A stretch of 64,000 nt of DNA, taken from NCBI GenBank assembly GCA_963665085.2, contig CAXXXS010000002.1, forward strand, positions 62,001 through 126,000, given 5' to 3'. Position numbers and translations under genes: made by a program. Positions 1 through 9,600 of this stretch are shown one piece after another. The notes beneath the pieces were generated by a model, which saw only the letters and a program-made list of their open reading frames with translations, was not told the origin of the DNA and ran no database searches. This DNA comes from G963665085 sp963665085. Lineage in GTDB: Bacteria > Bacteroidota > Bacteroidia > Bacteroidales > JAAAOM01. The number at the start of each line of letters is the position of its first letter. Position 1 is the first letter of the stretch.

Positions 1-489
1 GAAGGAATAATTTCAGAGGAAATTTATTTTGTAACCAAAGGTTGTGTCAGACTTTTTTATAATGTTGATGGAAATGATAAAACCGCTTTCTTTTATACGG
101 AAGGACAATTTATATGTGCCGGGGAAAGCTATACTTATAATATACCGGCCATAGAAAATTATCAGGCTATTGAGCAAACAGAGATTTATGTTTTTACAAA
201 AAAGAATATAGAAGAACTATTAAGTAAAGCACCTAAATTTGAAATAATAGCAAGGATTGCAACCGAGAATGAATTAATAACCTGCCAAAAGGTAATTGCA
301 TCGTTTGTCACCAAATCGCCGGAGCAACGATATAAAGATTTGTTAAATACGCAGGGAGAACTTTTTCAGCGGGTTCCACAACATTATATCGCATCTTTTT
401 TAGGTGTATCGCCAGAAACATTGAGCCGTATTAAAGCCCGGGTCTTCAAGAAAGAACTTGACGATGATCAAGAGAAAAGAGGCAGTTAA
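1..489 (+). CDS. Crp/Fnr-family transcriptional regulator, 5'-truncated by window edge
   Basis: The reading frame is open from base 1 to the TAA at 487-489, giving 162 residues of a protein whose start lies outside the window. The N-terminal part reads as the end of a cyclic-nucleotide-binding-like beta roll (VTKGCVRLFYNVDG). The C-terminal 60 residues hold a Crp-type helix-turn-helix with the recognition segment IASFLGVSPETLSRIKAR. The family comprises effector-sensing DNA-binding regulators; the effector cannot be told here. The gene ends 25 bases before the downstream SDR gene on the same strand, so the two may be co-transcribed. Family is sure, role is not. Confidence 0.88.
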   Translation, partial: EGIISEEIYFVTKGCVRLFYNVDGNDKTAFFYTEGQFICAGESYTYNIPAIENYQAIEQTEIYVFTKKNIEELLSKAPKFEIIARIATENELITCQKVIASFVTKSPEQRYKDLLNTQGELFQRVPQHYIASFLGVSPETLSRIKARVFKKELDDDQEKRGS

Positions 490-514
490 CCTCTAATTTT
501 GAAATAAAAAAAAG

Positions 515-1381
515 ATGATTTCAAAAAATGTTTTAGTAGCTGGAGCATCAGGATATTTAGGAAAATACCTTGTTAAAGAACTTAAAAAGAGAGGTTTTTG
601 GGTAAGAGTACTTATTAGGAAAGAAAGCCAAAAGGAATTGTTTGATTCGGCAGATGATCTTTTTATTGGTCAGGTAACAAATAAGGATAGTCTAAAAGGC
701 ATAACCAAAAATATCGATTGGGTATTCTCTACGATTGGAATTACTCGTCAGAAAGATGGTTTAACTTATATGGATGTTGATTACCAGGGAAATTCAAATT
801 TGTTAATACAGGCAAAAGAAGATGGAGTAGAATCCTTTCAATATATTTCTGCAATTAACGGAGATAAACTCAGGCATCTAAAAATATTTCAGGCAAAAGA
901 AAAGTTTGTTGATGAATTAAAGAGTTCTGGAATAAACTATTGTATTATTCGTCCTAATGGATTTTTCTCAGATATGAAAGATTTTTTGGATATGGCAAAG
1001 GGGGGGAGAGTATTCCTGTTTGGAGATGGGAACTTTAAGTTAAATCCAATTCATGGAGAAGATTTAGCAAAAGTTTGTGTAGATAAAATGATTGAAGGAG
1101 TAAAGGAAGAAACTGTTGGAGGAAAAGACATCTTTACCCAGAACGAATTAGCAGAACTTGCATTAAAAGCATGGAAAAGACAAGTTAAAATAACCCATCT
1201 TCCTGATTGGATGCGGAAATTTAACATTTGGGCATTACGTACTTTTACCTCTTCAAAAACCTATGGGCCTGTTGAATTTTTTCTAACTGCAATGGCTGAT
1301 GATAATATTGCGAATCAGTATGGTTCAAATAGCCTGAAAGACTTCTTTGACGCTGAAGTAAAAAAGATGAGTTCGTATTGA
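515..1381 (+). CDS. Atypical SDR / NmrA-like NAD(P)-binding protein
   Basis: A 288-residue protein with an N-terminal Rossmann fold: the dinucleotide motif is G10-A-S-G13-Y-L-G16 after the first beta strand. It lacks an obvious YxxxK catalytic pair (the region reads YISAINGDK), which is typical of atypical SDRs related to NmrA and complex-I-assembly-like proteins that bind NAD(P) without classical dehydrogenase chemistry. Later blocks CIIRPNGFFSDM and INPIHGEDLA-like (here LNPIHGEDLAKVC) are standard for the family. It follows the Crp/Fnr gene by 25 bases, suggesting regulation by or with it. Substrate is unknown; a redox-sensing or lipid/quinone-related role is only a guess. Confidence 0.85.
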   Translation: MISKNVLVAGASGYLGKYLVKELKKRGFWVRVLIRKESQKELFDSADDLFIGQVTNKDSLKGITKNIDWVFSTIGITRQKDGLTYMDVDYQGNSNLLIQAKEDGVESFQYISAINGDKLRHLKIFQAKEKFVDELKSSGINYCIIRPNGFFSDMKDFLDMAKGGRVFLFGDGNFKLNPIHGEDLAKVCVDKMIEGVKEETVGGKDIFTQNELAELALKAWKRQVKITHLPDWMRKFNIWALRTFTSSKTYGPVEFFLTAMADDNIANQYGSNSLKDFFDAEVKKMSSY

Positions 1382-1416
1382 CTAAAAATCTCAACAAAAA
1401 CAAAATAGAAAAATAT

Positions 1417-1424
1417 TACTTTTG
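1417..1424 (+). promoter_or_regulatory. Candidate Bacteroidota -7 promoter box (TACTTTTG)
   Basis: TACTTTTG fits the Bacteroidota sigma-A -7 consensus TAnnTTTG and lies 112 bases upstream of the AICAR transformylase start. No convincing -33 TTG was found at the usual spacing, so support rests on the -7 box and its position. It predicts a leader of about 105 bases that contains the hairpin at 1447-1486. Confidence 0.4.
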
Positions 1425-1446
1425 AGCGAAATTTTTATTTGGAGGG

Positions 1447-1486
1447 ATGGTAATTTGTTGTAAAAGAAACTAAAATAAATTACCAT
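1447..1486 (+). repeat. Perfect 10-bp inverted repeat in the leader of the AICAR transformylase gene
   Basis: ATGGTAATTT (1447-1456) is the exact reverse complement of AAATTACCAT (1477-1486), separated by 20 bases. It sits inside the predicted untranslated leader, 50 bases before the ATG, and is not followed by a T-run, so it is not a simple terminator. It could be an RNA hairpin or a protein-binding dyad. I see no ZTP/ZMP or purine riboswitch core around it. Confidence 0.5.
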
Positions 1487-1535
1487 TTAATTCAAAATAA
1501 GTCAACAAACTCATTACATATAAAAAACAGACGAG

Positions 1536-2621
1536 ATGAAGTTAAAATACGGAATGAATCCAAACCAGGATTATGCTGAGGTAATTGATAATTCAAATGC
1601 TTTAAAATTATTAAACGGTAATCCAAGTATTATTAATGTATTGGACGCATTAAATTCCTGGCAACTGGTTAAAGAAGTAAGTCAGACTTTAAATGTAGAA
1701 TGTAGTACTTCGTTTAAACACATAACTCCTTCCGGGGTAGCCATATCTAAAGAGTTGAGTGAGGTTGAGAAACAAGCTTATTTAATTAAAAAACCGTTAT
1801 CGAAATTAGCTACAGCATATGCAAGGGCAAGAGGAACAGACCGATTAGCTTCTTTTGGGGATTTTATCGCATTAAGTCATGGTGTTGATAAAGAGACCGC
1901 TACTTTAATAAAAACAGAAGTGTCTGATGGTGTTATCGCACCGGAATATTCAGAAGAGGCTTTAGAGATTTTGAAGTCTAAGAAAAAAGGTGGTTATGTT
2001 ATATTCCAGATAGAAAAAGATTATGAGCCAGGGGAAATTGAATCCCGGGAATTATATGGAATAACAATCAAACAAAAAAGAAATACATTAAAAATTACTG
2101 ACGAGCATCTATCCAATATAGTAACTGAGAATAAAACGGTTCCTGCAGATATTATTTCAGATTTGAAACTAGGAATGCTTACTTTGAAATATACCCAGTC
2201 TAATTCAATTTGTGTTGTAGCAGAAGGACATGTAATAGGGATTGGTTCTGGTCAGCAGTCCAGAATACTATGTTCAAATCTGGCTTTGACTAAAGCAAAT
2301 GTCTGGTATCAGAAAACTAAAATTAACTATTCTAATCTTCAGGAAATTGAAAACAAGAAAAGAACAGATCTTGATCAACTGATTGAGTTGGAAAGACAAA
2401 GTCAATTTGGAGATAAAATATTGTTAAATGAACTACCCAATTCTTGCTTGCTTTCTGATGGATTTTTTCCTCAAAAAGATAATATTGAATTAGCTCATCA
2501 ATATGGAATAAAATACATTGCAACTCCAATGGGATCTATTCGAGATAATGAGATTATAGAGACAGCAAACAAATACGGAATGACGATAATTAACACAGGA
2601 ATAAGGTTATTCCATCATTAA
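1536..2621 (+). CDS. Phosphoribosylaminoimidazolecarboxamide (AICAR) formyltransferase, stand-alone domain
   Basis: The 361-residue protein carries the AICAR transformylase blocks of PurH: KYGMNPNQ near residue 4, SFKHITPSG with the catalytic pair K61-H62, RARGTDRLASFGDFIALS near residue 97, GIGSGQQSRI, LSDGFFPQKDN and a C-terminal GMTIINTGIRLFHH. This domain transfers a formyl group from 10-formyl-THF to AICAR, the penultimate step of IMP synthesis. The N-terminal IMP cyclohydrolase (MGS-like) domain of bifunctional PurH is absent; the protein begins directly at the transformylase fold. A separate cyclohydrolase or a full PurH must be encoded elsewhere. The ATG at 1536 is used because the first conserved block starts three residues later. 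A leader hairpin precedes it. Confidence 0.88.
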   Translation: MKLKYGMNPNQDYAEVIDNSNALKLLNGNPSIINVLDALNSWQLVKEVSQTLNVECSTSFKHITPSGVAISKELSEVEKQAYLIKKPLSKLATAYARARGTDRLASFGDFIALSHGVDKETATLIKTEVSDGVIAPEYSEEALEILKSKKKGGYVIFQIEKDYEPGEIESRELYGITIKQKRNTLKITDEHLSNIVTENKTVPADIISDLKLGMLTLKYTQSNSICVVAEGHVIGIGSGQQSRILCSNLALTKANVWYQKTKINYSNLQEIENKKRTDLDQLIELERQSQFGDKILLNELPNSCLLSDGFFPQKDNIELAHQYGIKYIATPMGSIRDNEIIETANKYGMTIINTGIRLFHH

Positions 2622-2663
2622 TACTAAAAATTGATATACATCGTTTAAATACAAAAAAATATA

Positions 2664-3269
2664 GTGAATAGAATTTTCATCCTTTTAGTTTTCTCCTTTT
2701 TCTTTTCCGGCTTATACGGACAAGATACACTCCAAACCCGTTTGATTAATGGATTTGGAGTTTCATATTATGGAGAGAATCTTTCTCATTATGGACTACA
2801 ATTATCTACAGAATATTCGTTGTGGAATCGTAATATTAAAAAAGCACAAAGCGAATATAAAATAATACATAAGCGTAAAGAGTTTTTCGTTATTGGAAAT
2901 ATTGGAGGCTACATTCATAAACAAAATCATGTTGCCGTGTTCCTTAATGGAGAAATTGGGTATAGAAAGATATTTGAAAATGGTTTAAAATATGAATTGC
3001 TTTTGGGATTGGGATATCTACATACCTATCTTCAGGGAAATACCTACGAGGTTAGTGATGATGGAGATGTCACGAAAGTTAATCTGGCAGGGCAATCAAA
3101 TTTAATGGTGCCAGTATCTTTTGGGATTGGCTACGATTTTAATATTCTTTATGATCAGCCTTTTAGCATAAATATAAGACCCGGTTTTTTTGTTCAATAT
3201 CCATATAATATCGCCGTGGCTTTCAGACCAACAGTCGATATTGGTTTTTACTATTATTTAAATAAATGA
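2664..3269 (+). CDS. Secreted hypothetical protein (possible small outer-membrane barrel)
   Basis: A 201-residue protein starting at GTG 2664, with a signal peptide ending near residue 19 (FFFSGLYGQDT). The mature part is rich in alternating hydrophobic and aromatic residues with many glycines and ends in aromatic residues (VDIGFYYYLNK), as in small beta-barrel outer-membrane proteins. I do not recognise a named family. Its stop codon overlaps the ATG of the following lipoprotein hydrolase (ATGA, 3266-3269), so the pair is probably translationally coupled and may act together in the envelope. Confidence 0.75.
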   Translation: MNRIFILLVFSFFFSGLYGQDTLQTRLINGFGVSYYGENLSHYGLQLSTEYSLWNRNIKKAQSEYKIIHKRKEFFVIGNIGGYIHKQNHVAVFLNGEIGYRKIFENGLKYELLLGLGYLHTYLQGNTYEVSDDGDVTKVNLAGQSNLMVPVSFGIGYDFNILYDQPFSINIRPGFFVQYPYNIAVAFRPTVDIGFYYYLNK

Positions 3270-4339
3270 GACAAATTCAATATATAATATTTTTATTCCT
3301 AGCAATTCTTGTTGTTTCATGCGAAGAAAATGACTTTGAGTTAACTACAGATGCCGATGAATTTTTCTTTCTAAGAAATGATGGGGCAGACCTTCCTGTA
3401 AGTGTTAAAGGAAATACAGCATCTAAAACAATGATTGTGTATTTACATGGAGGACCTGCAGGGAAAGGTGCTTTCGGAGATTGGGCATTTACAAATGGCG
3501 ATTTCTATAATACAGTTATCAAAGATTACGCAATGGTGTTGTATGATCAAAGAGGCTCAGGATCTTCCCAGGGAAGTTACAGCAAAGATTTACTTAGCGA
3601 AGAGCAATTTGTTGATGATTTAAATAAACTGATCCTGCTTTTATATAACAAATATGGTTCAGATATCAATGTTTTTCTTTATGGTGTAAGCTGGGGTGGA
3701 TACCTTGGAAATGCGTATTTAACATCAGATGATTACCAGGATAAGATTAGCGGATGGATTAGTGATTGCGGCAGCCACAATATTTTGTTGAACGCCAACA
3801 CGGGGAAACAAATGGTTATTAATTATGCTAGACAGCAAATAGCCCTGGATAAAAATGCAGGCAAATGGTCTGAGATGTCATCATGGTTCCTGAGCAAGGA
3901 TACAATTACTGAATTAAGTGATTTTGCGAAAGCTTATGATTATCTGGATAAAGCAGGAGAACTAATGGAAGATAGTGTTACCAGTTCTATTGTATGGGAC
4001 TCCAAAGCTGTAAACCAGATGAAATATAATTCTCCGTACTCTGCATCAAGTGTATTTTCAAATACTTTATTTAACAATTTTGTTGCCGATAATTATGATA
4101 AGCTGAACCTGACTAAAAAGATGAATTTAATTACGACACCAACTTTATTGGTTCGGGGGAAATATGATTTTGGCACTAATCAGGATGTTATTGATGAAGC
4201 TTATTCCTTAATTAGTTCAGAAATTAAATATAAAGTCACTTTCGAGGAATCGGGACACGGGGTTTGGAGTTTTGAGACAGATGAGTTTACCCGCTTGTTT
4301 CTGGATTTTATATCGGAGAATATTATTGAGAAAGAGTAA
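3266..4339 (+). CDS. Lipoprotein alpha/beta hydrolase (prolyl aminopeptidase-like)
   Basis: The 357-residue product has a lipoprotein signal peptide with lipobox Cys19 (LVVSC). It has the alpha/beta-hydrolase blocks HGGP (residues 61-64, oxyanion region), YDQRGSGSS near 93-101, the nucleophile elbow G140-V-S142-W-G144, and a C-terminal catalytic histidine in ESGHGVW (H331). The HGGP plus DQRGSGxS combination is typical of prolyl iminopeptidases and related esterases, so it probably hydrolyses a peptide or ester in the periplasm or on the membrane; the substrate is not determined. It overlaps the upstream secreted protein by four bases (ATGA). Confidence 0.85.
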   Translation: MRQIQYIIFLFLAILVVSCEENDFELTTDADEFFFLRNDGADLPVSVKGNTASKTMIVYLHGGPAGKGAFGDWAFTNGDFYNTVIKDYAMVLYDQRGSGSSQGSYSKDLLSEEQFVDDLNKLILLLYNKYGSDINVFLYGVSWGGYLGNAYLTSDDYQDKISGWISDCGSHNILLNANTGKQMVINYARQQIALDKNAGKWSEMSSWFLSKDTITELSDFAKAYDYLDKAGELMEDSVTSSIVWDSKAVNQMKYNSPYSASSVFSNTLFNNFVADNYDKLNLTKKMNLITTPTLLVRGKYDFGTNQDVIDEAYSLISSEIKYKVTFEESGHGVWSFETDEFTRLFLDFISENIIEKE

Positions 4340-4840
4340 AAAAAATTAATTTAAAGAAGATAAGTAAATAATAAGTTTGATTTTTTCTAAAGAAACGGGA
4401 TTTATATATTTTGTTTTAAATTATTGATTATTAATTGTCTTGCATTAAAAAAAGTCAGACGAGAGAATTAACTGTAATAAGTGATAGCCAGAGTTGGGAA
4501 GCGATGAACTATAGAGAAAATAAAGAATTATACAAAAGCATTAGAAAGGAAAGAGATTTAATACAAAATATCATCCTTGAAAAGGAATTTTTGCCGGTGT
4601 ATGTGTAAATTATGGAATAGCCGTGCTGACTTTTTTTGCTTCTTTTTTGTGTGGGAGACAAAAAAGAAGATTTAAAATATAAATAAGCTTATGAATATCA
4701 TTGCAGATAATCATTTTTAGTGATAGAGGAAATGTTTCAGATGAAAAGTTAGACGGAAGTTTAATTTTATTTCAAAACCCTGTAACTATATACCACCTTA
4801 ATCGTCCTACATTTAATTCTGACTATTAAAAACAATTATT
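4340..4840. other. Gene-poor 500-bp spacer with one short ORF
   Basis: No convincing gene. One frame is open from TTG 4435 to TAA 4608 (57 residues; from ATG 4504 only 34 residues), lysine- and glutamate-rich, ending in LEKEFLPVYV. I recognise no family, and it may be the decayed start of a gene. No strong terminator follows the hydrolase gene. Confidence 0.4.
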
Positions 4841-5591
4841 ATGAAAAATTTAATCTACCTGGCAGCCTTTGTATTTATTTCTACTGCACTTATGAGTTGT
4901 GAATCAGCGAATACTACAGTTATTAAAAATAATTCTGCAGAAAAATTAACAGATGTTGATTTTCAAAATATTGTATTAAAGGGAAAAAGGAGGAATTATT
5001 TTGTCAATCACACAAAGCGAGAAGAACAATGTCGAGATAAATGCTTCAGAGGAACAACTTGAATTATTAGATGTTTCAGTAAGTAATAATACCCTTACAA
5101 TTGATGGGGACAAGAAACTCGGAAATATTTCAAGGAAAATATATATTGATGTTGAAATGAAAGACCTGGAATCCATCAAAATGAAAAAAGGTGATAATGA
5201 GAATATTAAAATAAGTAATAATGAAGTTGCTATTAATTTTCAAAAAGAAATGAATGGAGATAGCTTAATGATATACGGACAAGGGAAAATGGAAATAAAC
5301 GGAGGTTTACATTATAAGTACATTAAGCTTTTTCATGAGGGAATTATCAATTGTGACCTCGAAGGAAGTACCGATTTTCTGGATTTATATACACAAGGGA
5401 TTGCTAATATAAAAGCCAAAGATTTGTTGGCTAATGATGGAAATATTTATTCAGAAGGAATTAGTAAGATTGATGTGAATATGCTAAATGATGCTAAAAT
5501 TAAAGCGGAAGGAATCCATCTTGTAAAATATAACGACAATCCCAATATTAAATTTAAGAGGGAAGGAATTGTCTTAAAGCAAGTTGATTAA
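4841..5591 (+). pseudogene. GIN-domain (DUF2807-type) lipoprotein interrupted by a +1 frameshift
   Basis: Frame 1 (4841-5062) begins with a lipoprotein signal peptide (TALMSC) and continues to DVDFQNIVLKGK. The frame from about 4986 to 5591 then continues the fold as GGIILSITQSEKNNVEIN. Together they give the usual start of a GIN-domain head, where a phi-x-GGI-phi turn follows a short beta strand, and about 200 residues of beta-solenoid-like repeats ending at 5591. The break lies in the run GGGAAAAAGGAGG at 4981-4993; one extra A would explain it. Options are a true indel, a sequencing error in the A-run, or programmed slippage, since AGGAGG at 4988-4993 resembles a stimulatory Shine-Dalgarno. 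The GIN family is a secreted putative adhesin head of unknown function. Confidence 0.7.
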
Positions 5592-5605
5592 TCAAATGGT
5601 TTTAT

Positions 5606-6421
5606 TTAGCCCAATGCAACATCCAATAACATCATCGTAGCAAAACCGAGGATTGCTCCAGTTGTTGACAGATCGGTTTCATCGCCTATCTGAGACTCCG
5701 GGATTAATTCTTCTACAACAACAAAAATCATAGCTCCTGCTGCAAAAGATAAGGCATAGGGAAGCAAAGGTTCAATTGTGAGGACAAGATATGCACCGAT
5801 TACTCCTGCAATAGGTTCAACAATTCCAGAAAGCTGGCCTAAATTAAATGCTTTAAACCTGGAAATTCCTTCTCTTCGGAGAGGTATGGAGACAGCAGCA
5901 CCTTCCGGGAAATTTTGTAATCCAATACCAATTGCTAAGGCAATTGCTCCTGCAAGAATTCCTGTATCCGGATTGTTGGCTAATGCACCAAAAGCAACAC
6001 CAACGGCTAATCCTTCAGGGATATTATGAAGTGTAATTGCTAAAACAAGCAAAACACTTCTTTGCCACGAAGTATGTATACCTTCTGCTTTATCAATCGA
6101 TAACCCCAAATGTAAGTGGGGTAAAATTTTGTCTACCAAAAGTAAAAAAGTACCTCCAGTCATAAAACCTACAACTGCTGGAATCCATGGTGTATGGCCG
6201 TTTTCTCCAGCCATTTCAATTGCTGGATTTAAAAGAGACCAGAAACTGGCTGCAATCATTACTCCTGAGGCAAATCCTAACATGGCGTTAAGAACCTTTT
6301 TATTAATCGTTTTAAAAAAGAAAACCATTGATGAGCCAAGAGCTGTTATTAACCAGGTAAATATAGTAGCAGCAAGTGCCAGTAAAACAGGGTTTATTTC
6401 TAATATTTTTTCGAGATTCAT
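5606..6421 (-). CDS. ZIP-family divalent metal transporter (GufA-like)
   Basis: A polytopic membrane protein of about 271 residues with roughly eight hydrophobic segments. The ZIP metal-site helices are clear: HNIPEGLAVG and, about 40 residues on, LQNFPEGAAVS. The histidine-to-glutamine change in the second motif is characteristic of the GufA subfamily. ZIP proteins move zinc or other divalent cations into the cytoplasm. An upstream in-frame ATG at 6448 would add nine mostly basic residues; I prefer the internal ATG at 6421 because homologues begin just before the NPVLLALAAT helix. It converges on the GIN-lipoprotein pseudogene, with no clear terminator between them. Confidence 0.9.
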   Translation of the reverse strand: MNLEKILEINPVLLALAATIFTWLITALGSSMVFFFKTINKKVLNAMLGFASGVMIAASFWSLLNPAIEMAGENGHTPWIPAVVGFMTGGTFLLLVDKILPHLHLGLSIDKAEGIHTSWQRSVLLVLAITLHNIPEGLAVGVAFGALANNPDTGILAGAIALAIGIGLQNFPEGAAVSIPLRREGISRFKAFNLGQLSGIVEPIAGVIGAYLVLTIEPLLPYALSFAAGAMIFVVVEELIPESQIGDETDLSTTGAILGFATMMLLDVALG

Positions 6422-6637
6422 TTTTTTAAGTTTTAATTTCATTGACAATAACCTTACTTAACATTTGATTTTCAAAAAGGTTATTGAGATTTAGTATTAT
6501 TTCGTGGTTTACTTAGATAAATTAAGAAAATCATTGTATAATACTATTGTAGATTCTATGCTGTATATAACCTTTTAAAAACATTTTTATTTCCTTTTTA
6601 TTTTTCGTAATTTAATACAATTACTAATTACTTAAAC

Positions 6638-9600
6638 TTGGAACAAAAAAAGCCAACATACAAGGAGTTAGAAAATGAGTTGAAAAACTTAAAGAACTCT
6701 TATCTAAAACTTAAAGAGAGCCAACAAAGATATAAGGCAATATTCGAAACCTCTAGTGATGGCATTGGTATCTCAAAAGAAGGTATTTCTGTTTTCTGTA
6801 ATGATGCTTACTTAAAATTATTTGGATATGATAAAAAAGAAGAATTAATTGGTAAATCAATTCTAAAACAAATTTCACCAAAGGAACATGAAAAGATCAA
6901 AACTTTTATTTCTCAAAACAAAAAAGGAAAAGAGACCCTCTCGTTTTTTGAAAGCATCGGATTAAAAAAGAATGGAGAAAAATTCCCATTCGAAATGAAT
7001 GTTGGCTCTTACTATCTTGGTGATGACAAATATAATGTTGGGATTATCCGTGACATATCAGAAAGAAAAAAAGCTGAGCGAGAATTAATTGAAAGCAATG
7101 AAAAATTCTCATCTGCTTTTAATAAAACCTCAGTTAGCCAAATCATAACTTCTATCCCAGAGGGAAAAATCTATGATGCAAATGAAGCACTTCTGGAAAA
7201 TATTGATAAAAAAATAGAGGATATTAAAGATAACTCAACCCTTGAATTAAAATTTTGGATTAATGAATCAGATAGGGATTTTTTTCTTGAAGAAATAAGA
7301 AAGAATAAAATTGTAAGAAACAGAGAATATAAATTTCGTTTTAAATCGGATTTAATTAGAGATTGTCTCGTATCAGCCGACTTAATAAAAATTAGAGGGA
7401 AGGATTATTTGTTAACTAATTTGATTGATATAACAGAACGTAAGCGAACTGAAGAGAAACTGAAAGAAAGTGAAATGCGATGGCATTTTTCTGTCGATGG
7501 TAGCGGATTAGGATTGTGGGATTGGAATGCTATTACCAATGAAATATATTATTCTCCTCAATGGGAAAAGATTCTCGGATTCGAAGAGCATGAAATGATT
7601 CACAATCTCAATGAATGGGGAAAAAGAATTCATCCTGATGATGTTGAAAATGTGCATACAGATTTATCTGCTCATTTTGAAGGAATAACTCCAATATATT
7701 CGAATGAGCATCGTGTTTTATGTAAGAACGGAGACTATAAATGGGTACTGGATAGAGGAAAGGTTGTTTCTTGGACAGAAGATAATAAACCAGAGAGGAT
7801 AATAGGCACCTATACAGATATTGATGTTCAGAAAAAAAATCAACAAATTTTTATAGAAAGCATTGCTAAATTTAAATTTCTTTTTGAACAATCTCCAGTT
7901 GGAATATATATAGCTGATACGAAAGGAAATATAATTGATGGAAACCAAAAGTTGCTGGAGATATTGGGATCACCTTCATTAGAAGCAACAAAACAGATTA
8001 ATGTGCTGAAATATAAACCGCTAGTAGCTAATGGTTATTCTGTTTTTTTTAAAAGATGCCTAGAAACAGGTGTAAAACAACACCTGGAAATGGAGTATGT
8101 TTCCCATTGGGGAAAACATTCCTATATATCATCATATATTGTTCCATTATTCGATTCAAAAGGAAATATCAAACATGTTTATACGATGATGGAGGATGTA
8201 TCTGATAGAAAAGTGATGGAACAAGAGTTAAAAGAAAGCCAATTACGCCTGGAATTATTTTTCACACAATCAGCAATTGGTTTTTTCTTTATGATGATTG
8301 ATGAACCCGTGGTATGGGATAACAATGCGGATAAAGATAAGATCCTTGATTATGTTTTTTCTCATCAGAGATTAACAAAGGTAAACAATGCGATGCTTCA
8401 TCAATATAGGGCAAAAGAAGAAGATTTTATAGGCCTGACTCCAATGGATTTTTATGGAGATAATCCAGATGAAAGAAGACGACTTTGGAGAGAATTATTT
8501 GATAAAGGGAAACTTCATGTCGATACAGAAGAAACAAAGTTTGACGGTTCAAAATTGATTGTTACCGGAGATTATATTTGTTTGTACGACGATGAAAAAA
8601 GGATTATTGGTCATTTCGGTGCTCTTAGTGATGTAACTGCAGAAAGAGAAGCACAAAGAGCCTTAGAGATTAGCGAGGAAAGATTTAAAAATATTATCGA
8701 ATCAGCAAATGATTGGATTTGGGAAGTAGACACTTCTGGTAAATATACTTATGCAAGTCCTCAGGTTTCAAAAATATTAGGATATCAAGCTGAAGAATTA
8801 GTTGGTAAAATGCCATTTGATATTATGCCTGAAAAAGAAGGAGAAAGGATATTAAAAATCTTCTTGGATAATGTTAAAAATAAAAAGCCTATAAGTAACA
8901 TTGAAAATATAAATATACATAAAGATGGATCTTTTGTAATTCTAGAAACAAGTGGTATGCCTTTTTTTGATTCTCAAAATAATTTATTGGGATATAGAGG
9001 AATTGACAGGGATATAACAGAAAAGAAAAAAGCAATTATTGCATTGCACGAAAGTGAAGAATTGTTAAAAACAGCCCAGAATATTGCAAAATTAGGATAC
9101 TGGGAAGTAGATTTTAATAGTGAAAAAGTTACATGGTCCGAACAAATTTATCAGATTTTTGATGTTACCCCTCAGGATTTTTCTCCATCTTTTGAAAGTT
9201 TTATTGAATTATTACATCCTGATGATAGGGGTATTATAGAAAACGCCTTGAAAAACACTTTAAATAAAGAACAAGAATTTGATCTTGTTCTTCGGATTAT
9301 ACTTAAAGAAAAAAGGATGAAATATATTTCAATTCACAGTAATATTATTTATGATAATGAAGGAAAACCAATTAAGTCAATAGGAGCAATACAAGATATC
9401 ACGAAAACGAAGGAGGATGAAGTAAAACTTCTTGAGGCAAAATCAGAATTAGAAAATATTAATAATCGTCTTAAAGAAGCTCAAAGACTTTCTATGATGG
9501 GAAGTTGGAGCATTAATCAAAAAAAACAGGAAATAGATTGGTCTGATGAAATGTATAATATTTTGGATTTTAGCAAAAAAAATAAAATTACAGATCCCAA

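Noticed and set aside
1425..1535. ZTP/ZMP or purine riboswitch before the AICAR transformylase gene
   Set aside because: The leader has only a plain 10-bp stem; the conserved cores of those riboswitches were not found.
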